The notes under the pieces were generated by a model. It did no database searches. It was not told the DNA's origin and saw only the letters and a list, made by a program, of their open reading frames with translations. A program made the position numbers and the translations under genes. Positions 42,878-51,866 of a stretch of DNA of 64,000 nt are shown in pieces. The DNA is from Caloranaerobacter sp050286925. Its GTDB lineage: Bacteria; Bacillota; Clostridia; Tissierellales; Thermohalobacteraceae. Position 1 is the first letter of the stretch. The number at the start of each line of letters is the position of its first letter. The stretch lies in contig NZ_JBFWFX010000005.1 of NCBI RefSeq assembly GCF_050286925.1, positions 62,001 to 126,000 on the forward strand. Reading direction: 5' to 3'.

Positions 42878-43582
42878 ATGTTTACGACTTTATTAGCCAT
42901 TTTAGGAGTACTTCTTAAACCAGTTGTTTTATATGTTGGTTATATAACTAATACAAATTCTTTTCCAAATCCTTTAACTCCTGAAGAAGAAGACAAGTAT
43001 TTGAGATTATACGAACAAGGAGATGATAATGCTAAAAATATTTTGATAGAGAGAAATTTAAGATTAGTTGCTCATATAGTAAAAAAATATCATAATACAG
43101 GTAAAGAAATTGATGATTTAATATCAATAGGAACAATAGGTTTAATAAAAGCAATTACTACTTTCGATAGAAAAAAAGGAACAAGATTAGCGACATATGC
43201 AGCAAAATGTATAGATAATGAAATATTGATGTGCATACGTTCATCAAAGAAAATTAAATCTGAGGTTTCGCTGCAAGATCCTATAGGAATGGATAAAGAA
43301 GGGAACGAAATTTCATTAATAGATATATTAGGTACTGACCCTGATGAAGTTGTTGATAAAGTAGATTTAAAAATGCAGGTAAATAAACTTTATAAGAAAA
43401 TGGATAAAATATTGAAAGTTAGAGAACGCCAAATTATTGAGTTAAGGTATGGCTTATTAAATGGATGCTGTAAAACTCAAAGAGAAATTGCGAAAATGCT
43501 TGGGATATCAAGGTCATATGTATCAAGAATAGAAAAAAGAGCAATAAAAAAGTTAAGCAGAGCACTTAATTATAACGAATAA
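42878..43582 (+). CDS. sigK: RNA polymerase sporulation sigma factor K, uninterrupted
   Basis: A 234-residue sigma-70 family factor. The hydrophobic N-terminus MFTTLLAILGVLLKPVV followed by SFPNPLTPEEEDKYL matches the pro-sequence and mature start of pro-sigma-K, so membrane-linked activation by cleavage is expected. Region 2 has RNLRLVAHIVKKY and GLIKAITTFD, and region 4 has REIAKMLGISRSYVSRIEKRA. The gene is not split by a skin-type element. TGGAGGTG marks the ATG at 42878. It drives late mother-cell genes, possibly including the sigma-K-like promoters at 9990-19703. Confidence 0.95.
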   Translation: MFTTLLAILGVLLKPVVLYVGYITNTNSFPNPLTPEEEDKYLRLYEQGDDNAKNILIERNLRLVAHIVKKYHNTGKEIDDLISIGTIGLIKAITTFDRKKGTRLATYAAKCIDNEILMCIRSSKKIKSEVSLQDPIGMDKEGNEISLIDILGTDPDEVVDKVDLKMQVNKLYKKMDKILKVRERQIIELRYGLLNGCCKTQREIAKMLGISRSYVSRIEKRAIKKLSRALNYNE

Positions 43583-43615
43583 AACACTGTATACAGAGAT
43601 ACAGTGTTTATTTTT
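43582..43615. terminator. Bidirectional terminator between sigK and the SDR gene
   Basis: AAACACTGTAT (43582-43592) and ATACAGTGTTT (43599-43609) are perfect complements with an ACAGAG loop. T-rich sequence follows on the + strand, and the convergent gene ends just beyond. Confidence 0.88.
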
Positions 43616-43620
43616 CTATT

Positions 43621-44448
43621 TTAATAAATTTTTTCTAAAACATACTCAACTACTCTCGCAGGTAAAATTCGTTTTAGTAACGCTACGAATTTATATTTAA
43701 TTCCAACAACAATTCTAACAGGTGGATTTTTACTATTTAATATTTTTGCAAATGCTTTTACCACAACTTCTGGGCCTGGGCCATTTAATTCATCTCTTAT
43801 CATAGTTTCGACAGCTTTTTTATGTCTTTCTTTATACGCTGGATTAATTAAAGCAGCTTTGGCTGTTTTTCTTGAAGAAGTAAAATTTGTTTTTATATCA
43901 CCTGGATCAATCATAGAAACTTTAATTCCAAAAGGTTTAACTTCCATTCGAAGACACTCAGTCATTGCCTCTACTGCATATTTAGTTGCACTATACATAG
44001 ATTGAAAAGGAAGTGCAATAAAACCTGCTACAGAACTTATATTTACAATCAGACCTTTGTTTTGTTTTCTCATTATAGGTAATACATGTCTTATAACCGA
44101 CATCATTCCAAAAAAATTTGTATCAAATATTTCATGTGCTTCATCATTAGATATATCTTCGACAGCGCCACCTAGAGCATAGCCTGCACAGTTAAGTAGT
44201 ACGTTTATTTGTCCTTCATTTTTTACTATGTAATCTATAGCTTGTTTAATAGATTTTTCTTGTGTCACATCTAAAGGTATCATTTGGATTGTTCCTTCTC
44301 TATTTTCGGCAAGTGAATCAGGGAATGTAGCTTTTCTAGAAGTACCATAGACTATATATCCATGTTCTTTTAAATATTCGGCACATGCTTTGCCCATGCC
44401 TGAAGATGCTCCTACTACAAGTGCAACTTTTCCATATATGTATTTCAC
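43621..44448 (-). CDS. Short-chain dehydrogenase/reductase
   Basis: A 275-residue classical SDR. The cofactor loop is VVGASSGMGKA, the structural motif NCAG, the catalytic serine NISSVAG, and the catalytic YSATK. It resembles the ketoreductases of lipid metabolism but the substrate is unknown. GGAGGGAG on the minus strand gives the GTG start at 44448. It is divergent from an alpha-oxoamine synthase gene, sharing a 158-base region rich in repeats, so the two may be co-regulated and act on the same product. Confidence 0.85.
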   Translation of the reverse strand: MKYIYGKVALVVGASSGMGKACAEYLKEHGYIVYGTSRKATFPDSLAENREGTIQMIPLDVTQEKSIKQAIDYIVKNEGQINVLLNCAGYALGGAVEDISNDEAHEIFDTNFFGMMSVIRHVLPIMRKQNKGLIVNISSVAGFIALPFQSMYSATKYAVEAMTECLRMEVKPFGIKVSMIDPGDIKTNFTSSRKTAKAALINPAYKERHKKAVETMIRDELNGPGPEVVVKAFAKILNSKNPPVRIVVGIKYKFVALLKRILPARVVEYVLEKIY

Positions 44449-44463
44449 AAAACTCCCTCCTTT

Positions 44464-44576
44464 ATTCTATACACAATAAGTATTCTATAATTAGAAAAAA
44501 AATCCTTTTTATTTGTGCACAATTTTGTGCAAAAAAATTTATTAACTAGAAGGGAAAACTTACAATTTATAGAATA
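44464..44576. promoter_or_regulatory. Divergent control region with several repeats
   Basis: ATTCTATA occurs at 44464-44471 and 44482-44489, and the 10-base TATTCTATAA (44481-44490) recurs inverted as TTATAGAATA (44567-44576). TTTGTGCA occurs twice with a 12-base period (44512-44519, 44524-44531), the first as part of the palindrome TTGTGCACAA (44513-44522). This looks like divergent -10 elements plus a regulator site. Confidence 0.5.
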
Positions 44577-44606
44577 TTATATTTATTAATCTTAGGAGGG
44601 GTGCAA

Positions 44607-45887
44607 ATGAGTATAGTAGAAGAAAAAATAAGAAAGAAAGTAGATTCATCTTATTTAAGTTTGGCTGATTTTTACGACATACCAGACAAAGATATTATGG
44701 GAAGAGCTAAAGAGTTTAAATTATTTCAAGAAGATATGTATAATAAGAGACATTTAAACTACAGAAGAATATCATTAACTGGTTCAGGGCCAGTAATGAA
44801 AATTATCGATCCATATACTGGTGAAGAAAGAGAAATGATATATTTAGCTTCAAATGATTATTTGAATTTGACAAAACATCCTAAAGTAATAGAAGCAGGT
44901 AAGAAAGCACTATTGAAGTATGGAGCAGGTGCTGGAAGTGTACCATTATTAGGTGGAACTTTAGATTTACATATTGAACTTGAAAAAAAGGTAGCCAAAT
45001 TTAAAGGCTGTGAGGCAGCTATACTTTATACTTCTGGTTTTGGTTCAAACGCAGGTACATTATTATCCTTATTAGGAGAGAAGGATGTTGCAATATTAGA
45101 TTTATATGTGCATGCGAGTATAATAGATGGTTGTAAGAATACTAATGTAAAATTCTTCAAACATAATGATATGGATTCACTTGAAAAGGTATTAAAGAGA
45201 GTTAAAGATAAATATAGGACAAAATTGGTAGTAGTAGATGGTGTTTATTCTATGGATGGAGATATAGCACATCTAGATCAAATTGTTGAAATTGCTCATA
45301 CTCATGGAGCATATGTTATGGTTGATGAAGCTCATGCAACAGGTGTTATAGGTGAAAATGGTAGAGGTACTCCTGAATATTTTCATATAGAAGGTAAAGT
45401 GGATATTGTAGCAGGGACTTTTAGTAAGGCTTTAGGTGGTGTAGGTGGTTTTATTGCTAGTAATAATGAATTAATTGAGTTACTACGTTATTATTCTAGA
45501 ACTTATATGTTTTCAACAGCTCCTACACCTCAAGTAACAGGGTCATTAATAGCTGCTTTAGATGTAATTGAAAATGAACCATCTCTTAGAGAGAGTTTGT
45601 GGAAAAATATTAAGTATATGCGAGAAAGACTGTTAGATTTAGGATTTGATATTGGCAATGCCGAAACTGCTATATTCCCAATTATTATAGGAGATGACTA
45701 TAAAGTAAAAGAGATGTGTAGAATGTGTCACGAGGCTGGAGTATATGTAAATCCAGTTTTATATCCAGCAGTACCTAAAAGACTTTCAAGATTGAGAATA
45801 AGTATTATGGCTCAACATACAAAAGAACAATTAGATTATACTTTAGATGTGTTAGAAAAAGCAGGTAAAAAGTTGGAGATAATTTAA
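44607..45887 (+). CDS. Alpha-oxoamine synthase family PLP enzyme (KBL/BioF/SPT-like)
   Basis: A 426-residue PLP enzyme that should join an amino acid with an acyl-CoA. Motifs are YLASNDYLNLTKHPKV, VVVDGVYSMDGDIAHL, VDEAHATGVIGENGRG and the PLP lysine in AGTFSKALGGVGG. A 75-residue N-terminal extension (LADFYDIPDKDIMGRAKEF) goes beyond BioF or 2-amino-3-ketobutyrate CoA ligase and resembles the serine palmitoyltransferase-like branch. No bio or tdh genes are nearby. The frame opens at 44601, but AGGAGGG fits the ATG at 44607. The acyl-CoA and amino acid are not known. Confidence 0.85.
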   Translation: MSIVEEKIRKKVDSSYLSLADFYDIPDKDIMGRAKEFKLFQEDMYNKRHLNYRRISLTGSGPVMKIIDPYTGEEREMIYLASNDYLNLTKHPKVIEAGKKALLKYGAGAGSVPLLGGTLDLHIELEKKVAKFKGCEAAILYTSGFGSNAGTLLSLLGEKDVAILDLYVHASIIDGCKNTNVKFFKHNDMDSLEKVLKRVKDKYRTKLVVVDGVYSMDGDIAHLDQIVEIAHTHGAYVMVDEAHATGVIGENGRGTPEYFHIEGKVDIVAGTFSKALGGVGGFIASNNELIELLRYYSRTYMFSTAPTPQVTGSLIAALDVIENEPSLRESLWKNIKYMRERLLDLGFDIGNAETAIFPIIIGDDYKVKEMCRMCHEAGVYVNPVLYPAVPKRLSRLRISIMAQHTKEQLDYTLDVLEKAGKKLEII

Positions 45888-45911
45888 GGGAAGTTTGACT
45901 TCCCTTTTTTT
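45886..45911 (+). terminator. Terminator after the oxoamine synthase gene
   Basis: AAGGGAAGT and ACTTCCCTT around a short loop, followed by TTTTT. Confidence 0.88.
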
Positions 45912-45993
45912 ATGCAAAGTTTTAAGGTTAATAGTTTTCTTTAAAAATAGAAGTGAATATGTTATATTAGATTTAATGGAAAGAGGTGATTTA

Positions 45994-46488
45994 ATGAGTA
46001 AACTTTTGCCAGATCTATATGTAAATACTATATTCGATATTGATTTAAAATCATTAAAAGCTAGATGTATTGATTCAATTATAGTCGATATCGATAATAC
46101 TCTTGTATCATGGGAGACTGAATATGCATCAGAGGAGATAATCGATTGGTTTAAAAGAATAAAAGAATTAGGTTTTAAATGTTGTATTATTTCAAACAAC
46201 ACTAAAGATAGAGTCGTTAAATTTAATAGAAATTTAGAAGTTTATGCAATTCATAGAGCTGCTAAACCGAGAAAAAAGCCATTTCTAAAAGCAATAAAGT
46301 TTATGAATACCACACCTGATAAAACAGTTGTTATTGGAGACCAAATTTTTACTGATATTTTAGGAGGAAATAGATTAGGAGCTTATACAATTCTAGTAGT
46401 ACCGATTAGCAAGAAAGAATTTTTTTGGACTAGAATTATTCGGAAATTAGAAAAAAGGATTTTAAAGAAAATTGAGAAGGTGAATTGA
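45994..46488 (+). CDS. YqeG family HAD-IIIA phosphatase
   Basis: A 164-residue HAD-like protein. The nucleophile motif is IVDIDNTLVSW, motif II lies in CIISNNTKD, and the C-terminal GDQIFTDILGGNRLG carries motif IV. The substrate is unknown; family members often sit next to aroE. The frame extends upstream through the terminator to 45895, but AGAGGTGAT fixes the start at 45994 (MSKLLPDLY). Its TGA overlaps the aroE start. Confidence 0.9.
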   Translation: MSKLLPDLYVNTIFDIDLKSLKARCIDSIIVDIDNTLVSWETEYASEEIIDWFKRIKELGFKCCIISNNTKDRVVKFNRNLEVYAIHRAAKPRKKPFLKAIKFMNTTPDKTVVIGDQIFTDILGGNRLGAYTILVVPISKKEFFWTRIIRKLEKRILKKIEKVN

Positions 46489-47363
46489 TGATGAAAATTA
46501 ATTCTCTAACAAAACTTTATTGTTTAATTGGAAATCCTGTTACTAAGAGTTTATCACCTAGCATACATAATTATTTATTTGATAATGAAAAAGAAAATGC
46601 CGTATATATGGCGTTCAATATAGAGAAAAAAGATTTAAAAAATGCAATTAATGGCTTTAAAGCGATTAATGTTAAAGGTTTTAATGTAACAATTCCGTAT
46701 AAAATAGACATTATAAATTTTATTGATCAGTTGAGTTATGAATCTGAATTAATAGGTGCTGTAAATACTGTCAAAATTGATAATGGAAAATTAATAGGAT
46801 ATAATACAGATGGATTAGGTTTTTTAAAGACATTTGAAGAAAGGAATATTTCTTTAAAAGGTAAGAATGTTTTAATTTTAGGTGCAGGTGGTGCAGCTCA
46901 ATCTATATCATTAACAGTTGCAAATGAAGGAGTTAAAAGCTTAACTATATTGAATAGAACAGTTAGTAAAAGCAAAAAGCTTATTGAAAAAATTAAAAAT
47001 AAATTTCCTGAAATAGAAACTAGTTATGGTAGTTTAAATGAAATACATATAGACTTAAAAAAGATTGATGTACTAATAAATTGTACTTCGGTAGGAATGT
47101 ATCCAGAAGTTGATAAAATGCCAATAGAAATAAATGGATTTAATAAAAATGTTATTGTATATGATATAATATATAAGCCATTAGAAACAAAACTTGTTAA
47201 ATCAGCAAAAAAAGAAGGTATGATTGCTATTGGCGGTTTAGACATGCTGATTTATCAAGCTCTACTAAGTGATGAGATATGGCTTGGTAGAAAGTTAGAT
47301 ATAGAAAAAATGAAAGATACGATTAAAAAAAGGATTTTGTTAGAGAATAGAGAAGTTATATAA
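46488..47363 (+). CDS. aroE: Shikimate dehydrogenase
   Basis: A 291-residue NADP-dependent enzyme. The shikimate-binding segment is VTKSLSPSIHN, the catalytic lysine lies in NVTIPYKIDI, and the cofactor loop is LGAGGAAQS. It reduces 3-dehydroshikimate in aromatic synthesis. GAAGGTG suits the ATG at 46488 or the next at 46491. The pilus operon separates it from aroK and aroQ 15 kb downstream, so the aro genes bracket the pilus genes. Confidence 0.94.
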   Translation: MMKINSLTKLYCLIGNPVTKSLSPSIHNYLFDNEKENAVYMAFNIEKKDLKNAINGFKAINVKGFNVTIPYKIDIINFIDQLSYESELIGAVNTVKIDNGKLIGYNTDGLGFLKTFEERNISLKGKNVLILGAGGAAQSISLTVANEGVKSLTILNRTVSKSKKLIEKIKNKFPEIETSYGSLNEIHIDLKKIDVLINCTSVGMYPEVDKMPIEINGFNKNVIVYDIIYKPLETKLVKSAKKEGMIAIGGLDMLIYQALLSDEIWLGRKLDIEKMKDTIKKRILLENREVI

Positions 47364-47424
47364 TAATTTTTATGATAAAATAAATTATGGCGATTCCGGC
47401 CAATAAATATAGAAGGTGAAATCA

Positions 47425-49104
47425 ATGAGTAGAAGTAAATTTCGTTTAGGTGAATTGTTAATTTCAGCAGGGAAAATAACAGAAGAACAGTTGAAAAATG
47501 CTTTGGAAGAACAAAAAAAGACAGGAAAAAAGTTAGGAGAGTTACTAGTTGAAAAGGGGTATATAAAAGAGGGAGAAATAATAGAGGTACTTGAATACCA
47601 GCTTGGGATTCCTCATATGGATTTAGACAAATACTTTATAGACCCTGAAGTACCTAAAATAATACCGGAAAAATTAGCTAGGCGGCATACTTTAATTCCT
47701 ATAAAAAAAGATGGAAATAAACTTATAGTAGCGATGGCCGATCCGCTAAATATTTTCGCTATTGATGATATAAAGATTGCAACTGGACTAGATGTAGAAC
47801 CAGTTATTTCAACCAGAAAGGACATATTAAATTCAATAGAACAATACTATGGTAAAGAAATAGCAGAAAAAGCTGTAGAAGATTTTAAGAAACAGTATAA
47901 TGTTGATGACATTAATGAGATTGACGAGGAAATTATTACTCAAATAAATAATGCACCAGTAGTTAGATTAATTAATTCTATAATCAAACAAGCAGTTAAT
48001 AGTAGAGCAAGTGATATACATATTGAACCATTTGAAAATAGATTGAGAATAAGATTTAGAATAGATGGCCAATTGCAAGAGATTATGTCGCCATCAATAT
48101 CTACTCATTCTGCTATAGTAACAAGGATAAAGATTATGGGTAAAATGAATATTGCTGAAAAGAGGATACCGCAGGACGGTAGGCTAGAAATGAATATTGA
48201 TGGGAGAGAAATAGATTTACGAATTTCAACAATGCCGACAGTTTATGGAGAAAAAGTAGTTATAAGACTTTTAGATAGAGGGAATTTTTTATTTAACAAA
48301 GAACAATTAGGATTTATTGATGAAAATTTATTACGTTTCGATAAAATAGTTAAAAATCCAAATGGTATTATTTTAGTTACTGGACCTACAGGAAGCGGTA
48401 AGACGACGACGTTATATGCTTTATTAAGAGAATTAAATTCAATGGACAAAAATATTATTACTTTAGAAGATCCGGTTGAATATAAGTTGGATGGAATAAA
48501 CCAGGTTCAAATAAACAATAAAGCAGGACTTACATTTGCAACTGGATTACGTTCGATATTAAGGCAAGATCCAGATATTATCATGGTTGGAGAGATTAGA
48601 GACGAAGAGACGGCAAGGTTAGCAGTAAGAGCTGCAATAACAGGTCATTTAGTAATAAGTACAATGCATACTAATGATGCTCCGTCTACAGTAGCAAGAC
48701 TTATTGATATGGGAATAGAACCATATTTGATTTCTTCATCACTCGTTGGAGTTATTTCTCAAAGATTAGTAAGAAAAATATGTGATAATTGTAAAATATC
48801 TTATACACCTGACCAGATTGAAATAAAAAGTCTTAATATAGATGAAAATACTAGACTTTTTAAAGGAAAAGGGTGTAGTCAATGTTATAATACAGGATAT
48901 AAAGGAAGAACTGCAATACATGAAATTATGATTATAGATAAAGAAATAAGAAGGCTTATTGATGAAAATGCTAGTAATGATATTTTAAGGATTAATTCAT
49001 TAAAAAATGGTATGATAACACTTAGAGAAAATTGTAGATATTTAGTTTTAGAAGGCATTACAACTTTTGAAGAATTAATGAGAGTAACATATACTATAGA
49101 ATAG
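47425..49104 (+). CDS. pilB: Type IV pilus assembly ATPase PilB
   Basis: A 559-residue extension ATPase. The N-terminal GspE/PilB domain covers about residues 1-160 (RLGELLISAGKITEEQL), Walker A is GPTGSGKTT at 320-328, and Walker B is PDIIMVGEIRDEE. The tetracysteine zinc site is C453, C456, C484 and C487. It powers pilus polymerisation at the cytoplasmic face. AGAAGGTG selects the ATG at 47425. The 61 bases after aroE hold no terminator, so the operon may be read from aroE as well as from its own promoter. Confidence 0.96.
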   Translation: MSRSKFRLGELLISAGKITEEQLKNALEEQKKTGKKLGELLVEKGYIKEGEIIEVLEYQLGIPHMDLDKYFIDPEVPKIIPEKLARRHTLIPIKKDGNKLIVAMADPLNIFAIDDIKIATGLDVEPVISTRKDILNSIEQYYGKEIAEKAVEDFKKQYNVDDINEIDEEIITQINNAPVVRLINSIIKQAVNSRASDIHIEPFENRLRIRFRIDGQLQEIMSPSISTHSAIVTRIKIMGKMNIAEKRIPQDGRLEMNIDGREIDLRISTMPTVYGEKVVIRLLDRGNFLFNKEQLGFIDENLLRFDKIVKNPNGIILVTGPTGSGKTTTLYALLRELNSMDKNIITLEDPVEYKLDGINQVQINNKAGLTFATGLRSILRQDPDIIMVGEIRDEETARLAVRAAITGHLVISTMHTNDAPSTVARLIDMGIEPYLISSSLVGVISQRLVRKICDNCKISYTPDQIEIKSLNIDENTRLFKGKGCSQCYNTGYKGRTAIHEIMIIDKEIRRLIDENASNDILRINSLKNGMITLRENCRYLVLEGITTFEELMRVTYTIE

Positions 49105-49112
49105 GTGATGAT

Positions 49113-50168
49113 ATGAACATTTCTGAGTTATTAAAAAAGATTATTGAATTAGGCGCCTCAGACTTACATATTACAGTAGGTTATCCACCTGTTATGAGAA
49201 TTAATGGGGAACTTGTGAAATATGGAGAAAAAACATTAACTCCAGAAGAAAATACTAGTCTTGTAAAACAGATACTTGATGAAGATAAGTTTAAACAATT
49301 AGAAATAAATGGCGAGATAGATACTTCCTATTCAATAGCAGGTTTAGGAAGATTTAGAGTTAATGTATATAAGCAAAGAGGTACATATGGAATGGCGATA
49401 CGTGTAGTATCGCTAAGAATTCCTACAATTGAAGAACTTGGATTACCTGAGATTGTAAAGGAATTATCAAGAAAACAAAGAGGATTGATATTAGTAACAG
49501 GACCTACTGGTAGTGGAAAGTCGACAACATTAGCTTCTATGATAGATTGTATAAATAAAGAAAGAAGTTGTCATATTTTGACATTAGAGGACCCTATTGA
49601 ATATTTACATAAACATGATAAAAGTATTATAAATCAAAGAGAGATTGGCAGTGATTCTAGAGATTTTGCTAGTGCTTTAAGAGCTGCATTAAGACAAGAT
49701 CCTGATGTAATATTAGTTGGTGAAATGAGGGATTTAGAAACTATTTCGATTGCCATTACAGCTGCCGAAACAGGACATCTTGTACTGTCGACTCTGCATA
49801 CAATAGGAGCAGCTAAAACTATTGATAGAATTATAGATGTTTTTCCTCCTCATCAGCAACAGCAGATTAAAATACAATTATCTACCGTATTAGAAGGTAT
49901 AATATCGCAGCAATTGTTGCCTAGGGTAGATAATAAAGGAAGAGTATTGGCATTAGAGATAATGATAGCGACACCTGCAATAAGAAATCTAATCAGAGAA
50001 GGAAAAACATATCAGATACAGACAGCAATACAGACAGGAATGAAATTTGGCATGCAGACAATGGATAATTCGCTTATAAACCTCTTTAAACAGGGGTTAA
50101 TAAGTAAAAATACAGCATTAGATTATGCAGTTGATAGGGAATTTGTAAGTAGATTTATAGGATTTTGA
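49113..50168 (+). CDS. pilT: Pilus retraction ATPase PilT
   Basis: A 351-residue retraction ATPase. Walker A is GPTGSGKST at 130-138, the Asp box and Walker B (DPDVILVGEMRDLET) are present, and the family AIRNLIREGKTYQIQ segment, which is essential in PilT, is conserved. It disassembles the fibre, so the pilus is expected to be retractable (twitching, DNA uptake). It starts eight bases after pilB with AGGTGATG. Confidence 0.96.
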   Translation: MNISELLKKIIELGASDLHITVGYPPVMRINGELVKYGEKTLTPEENTSLVKQILDEDKFKQLEINGEIDTSYSIAGLGRFRVNVYKQRGTYGMAIRVVSLRIPTIEELGLPEIVKELSRKQRGLILVTGPTGSGKSTTLASMIDCINKERSCHILTLEDPIEYLHKHDKSIINQREIGSDSRDFASALRAALRQDPDVILVGEMRDLETISIAITAAETGHLVLSTLHTIGAAKTIDRIIDVFPPHQQQQIKIQLSTVLEGIISQQLLPRVDNKGRVLALEIMIATPAIRNLIREGKTYQIQTAIQTGMKFGMQTMDNSLINLFKQGLISKNTALDYAVDREFVSRFIGF

Positions 50169-50193
50169 TAACATTTAGGTTAGGGGTGAATAT

Positions 50194-51405
50194 ATGCCCG
50201 TCTACAGATATAAAGCAGTAACTTTTGATGGTAAGAAAATACAAGGGCAGTATAATGCGAATTCTAAGATTGAAGTTATTAATATGCTAAAATCAGACAA
50301 TATTTATCCAATTGAGATTAATGAAGTGATAGGCAGCAAGGATATAAAAGATTTAAAAATATTTAATAGGGTAAAGACTAAAGATATTGCTGTGTTTTGT
50401 AGACAATTTTATACAATGTTAAATTCTGGTGTTACTATTGTAAATTGTTTAGAAGTACTTAAAAATCAGACTGAAAATAAAAAATTGAAAAAAACTTTAG
50501 GACAAGTTTTCGAGTCAGTTCAAAAAGGAATGACATTATCTGAGTCTTTAAAAAAACACAAAGATGTGTTTCCAGAATTATTAATAAATATGGTTGAAGC
50601 AGGGGAAGTAAGTGGTAACTTAGATACGATAATGGATAGAATGGCGATTCATTACGAAAAAGAGAATAAAATTAATAATAAAATAAAAAATGCAATGATA
50701 TATCCAATAATATTAAGCATTGTAGCAACGGTAGTAGTAATTTTCTTATTGACAGTAGTAATGCCTACATTTGTATCAATGTTTCAACAGAGTGGTGCAG
50801 CACTACCAGTTCCAACACAGATTTTATTGGGTATTAGTGATATAATAAAAAATTATTGGTACTTAATTATAACATTAATTACAGTTTTAATATATCTTTT
50901 CAAAAAGTATTATGCAACTGAAAAAGGAAAAGCGTATATTGATAAGTTAAAACTTAAAATTCCTGTTTTAAATAATTTAATAAGAAAAATTACTACGAGT
51001 AGGTTTACAAGGACATTATCAACATTATTATCTAGTGGGGTTCCTTTAATAAGAGCTTTGGAAATAGTCTCAAAAATAGTTGGGAATAGAGTAATAGAAG
51101 AAGGACTAAATACAGTTAAAGATGAAGTAAGAAGAGGGTTGGATTTAGCATCATCTATAGAGAAATTAGAACTTTTTCCACCTATGGTTGTATCTATGAT
51201 AAGAATTGGTGAAGAGTCTGGTTCTCTTGATGAAATATTGGACAAGACTGCAAACTTTTATGATGAAGAAGTTGAAGATTCCCTACATAGATTGACTTCA
51301 TTAATAGAACCAGTAATGATTATAATTATGGCGTTAATAGTAGGCTTCATAGTAATTTCAATGGTAATGCCTATGTTTGATATGATTAGTACTGTAAGGT
51401 TTTAA
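50194..51405 (+). CDS. pilC: Pilus inner-membrane platform protein PilC
   Basis: A 403-residue protein with two GspF domains (FCRQFYTMLNSGVTIVNCLEVL and FTRTLSTLLSSGVPLIRALEIV) and three membrane helices (about 170-190, 220-240, 375-397). It links PilB and PilT to the growing pilus. TAGGGGTGA precedes the ATG. Confidence 0.96.
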   Translation: MPVYRYKAVTFDGKKIQGQYNANSKIEVINMLKSDNIYPIEINEVIGSKDIKDLKIFNRVKTKDIAVFCRQFYTMLNSGVTIVNCLEVLKNQTENKKLKKTLGQVFESVQKGMTLSESLKKHKDVFPELLINMVEAGEVSGNLDTIMDRMAIHYEKENKINNKIKNAMIYPIILSIVATVVVIFLLTVVMPTFVSMFQQSGAALPVPTQILLGISDIIKNYWYLIITLITVLIYLFKKYYATEKGKAYIDKLKLKIPVLNNLIRKITTSRFTRTLSTLLSSGVPLIRALEIVSKIVGNRVIEEGLNTVKDEVRRGLDLASSIEKLELFPPMVVSMIRIGEESGSLDEILDKTANFYDEEVEDSLHRLTSLIEPVMIIIMALIVGFIVISMVMPMFDMISTVRF

Positions 51406-51423
51406 TGAAAGGAGGTGAGAAAA

Positions 51424-51828
51424 GTGATAAAGGCTATAAATAAAAGATTAAGAAATAGAAAAGGATTTACCTTAATAGAGTTAATTGTAGTAATAGCTGT
51501 TTTGGGGATATTAGCTGCGATAGCTGTACCTAGATTTATAGGTATTCAAGAAGAGGCAAAGGAAAAAGCAGATATTGCTACTGCTAGAAGTTTAGCTAAA
51601 GCAACTGAATTAGCTATTGCTAAGGAAGAGATTACTCTTCCGAGCTCAGGCGGTACTAAAACAGTTGATATTGATAAGGATCTAGTTGGTAATGGTCTAT
51701 TAGATGATAAACCAACACCTCAGTCTAAGAGTGGAAAATTTCTAGTTATAATTGATGATAAAGGTAAAATAGAAGTAGGTATAGACACAGATAATGATGG
51801 TGATATAGATACAACACTTTATCCTTAA
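51424..51828 (+). CDS. pilA: Major type IV pilin PilA
   Basis: A 134-residue prepilin. The leader is cut after glycine 14 (RNRKG before FTLIELIVVIAVLG), leaving phenylalanine 1 and glutamate 5, both canonical. The mature chain is 120 residues with a typical hydrophobic helix ending AVPRFIGIQEEAKEKADI and a short C-terminal domain containing the calcium-like loop DTDNDGDIDTT. No cysteine pair is present. AAAGGAGGTG favours the GTG at 51424 over the one at 51415. Confidence 0.93.
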   Translation: MIKAINKRLRNRKGFTLIELIVVIAVLGILAAIAVPRFIGIQEEAKEKADIATARSLAKATELAIAKEEITLPSSGGTKTVDIDKDLVGNGLLDDKPTPQSKSGKFLVIIDDKGKIEVGIDTDNDGDIDTTLYP

Positions 51829-51866
51829 ATAGGTATTAAGTAATTAGCTTTTAGGAGATGTAAATA

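Noticed and set aside
45895..45993. Upstream extension of the yqeG frame
   Set aside because: The extension starts inside a terminator and has no ribosome site; AGAGGTGAT marks the start at 45994.
47364..47424. Possible c-di-GMP riboswitch before pilB
   Set aside because: Only 61 bases lie between aroE and pilB, too short for the aptamer, and its conserved motifs are missing. The GGC/GCC mini-hairpin there is too small to be meaningful.
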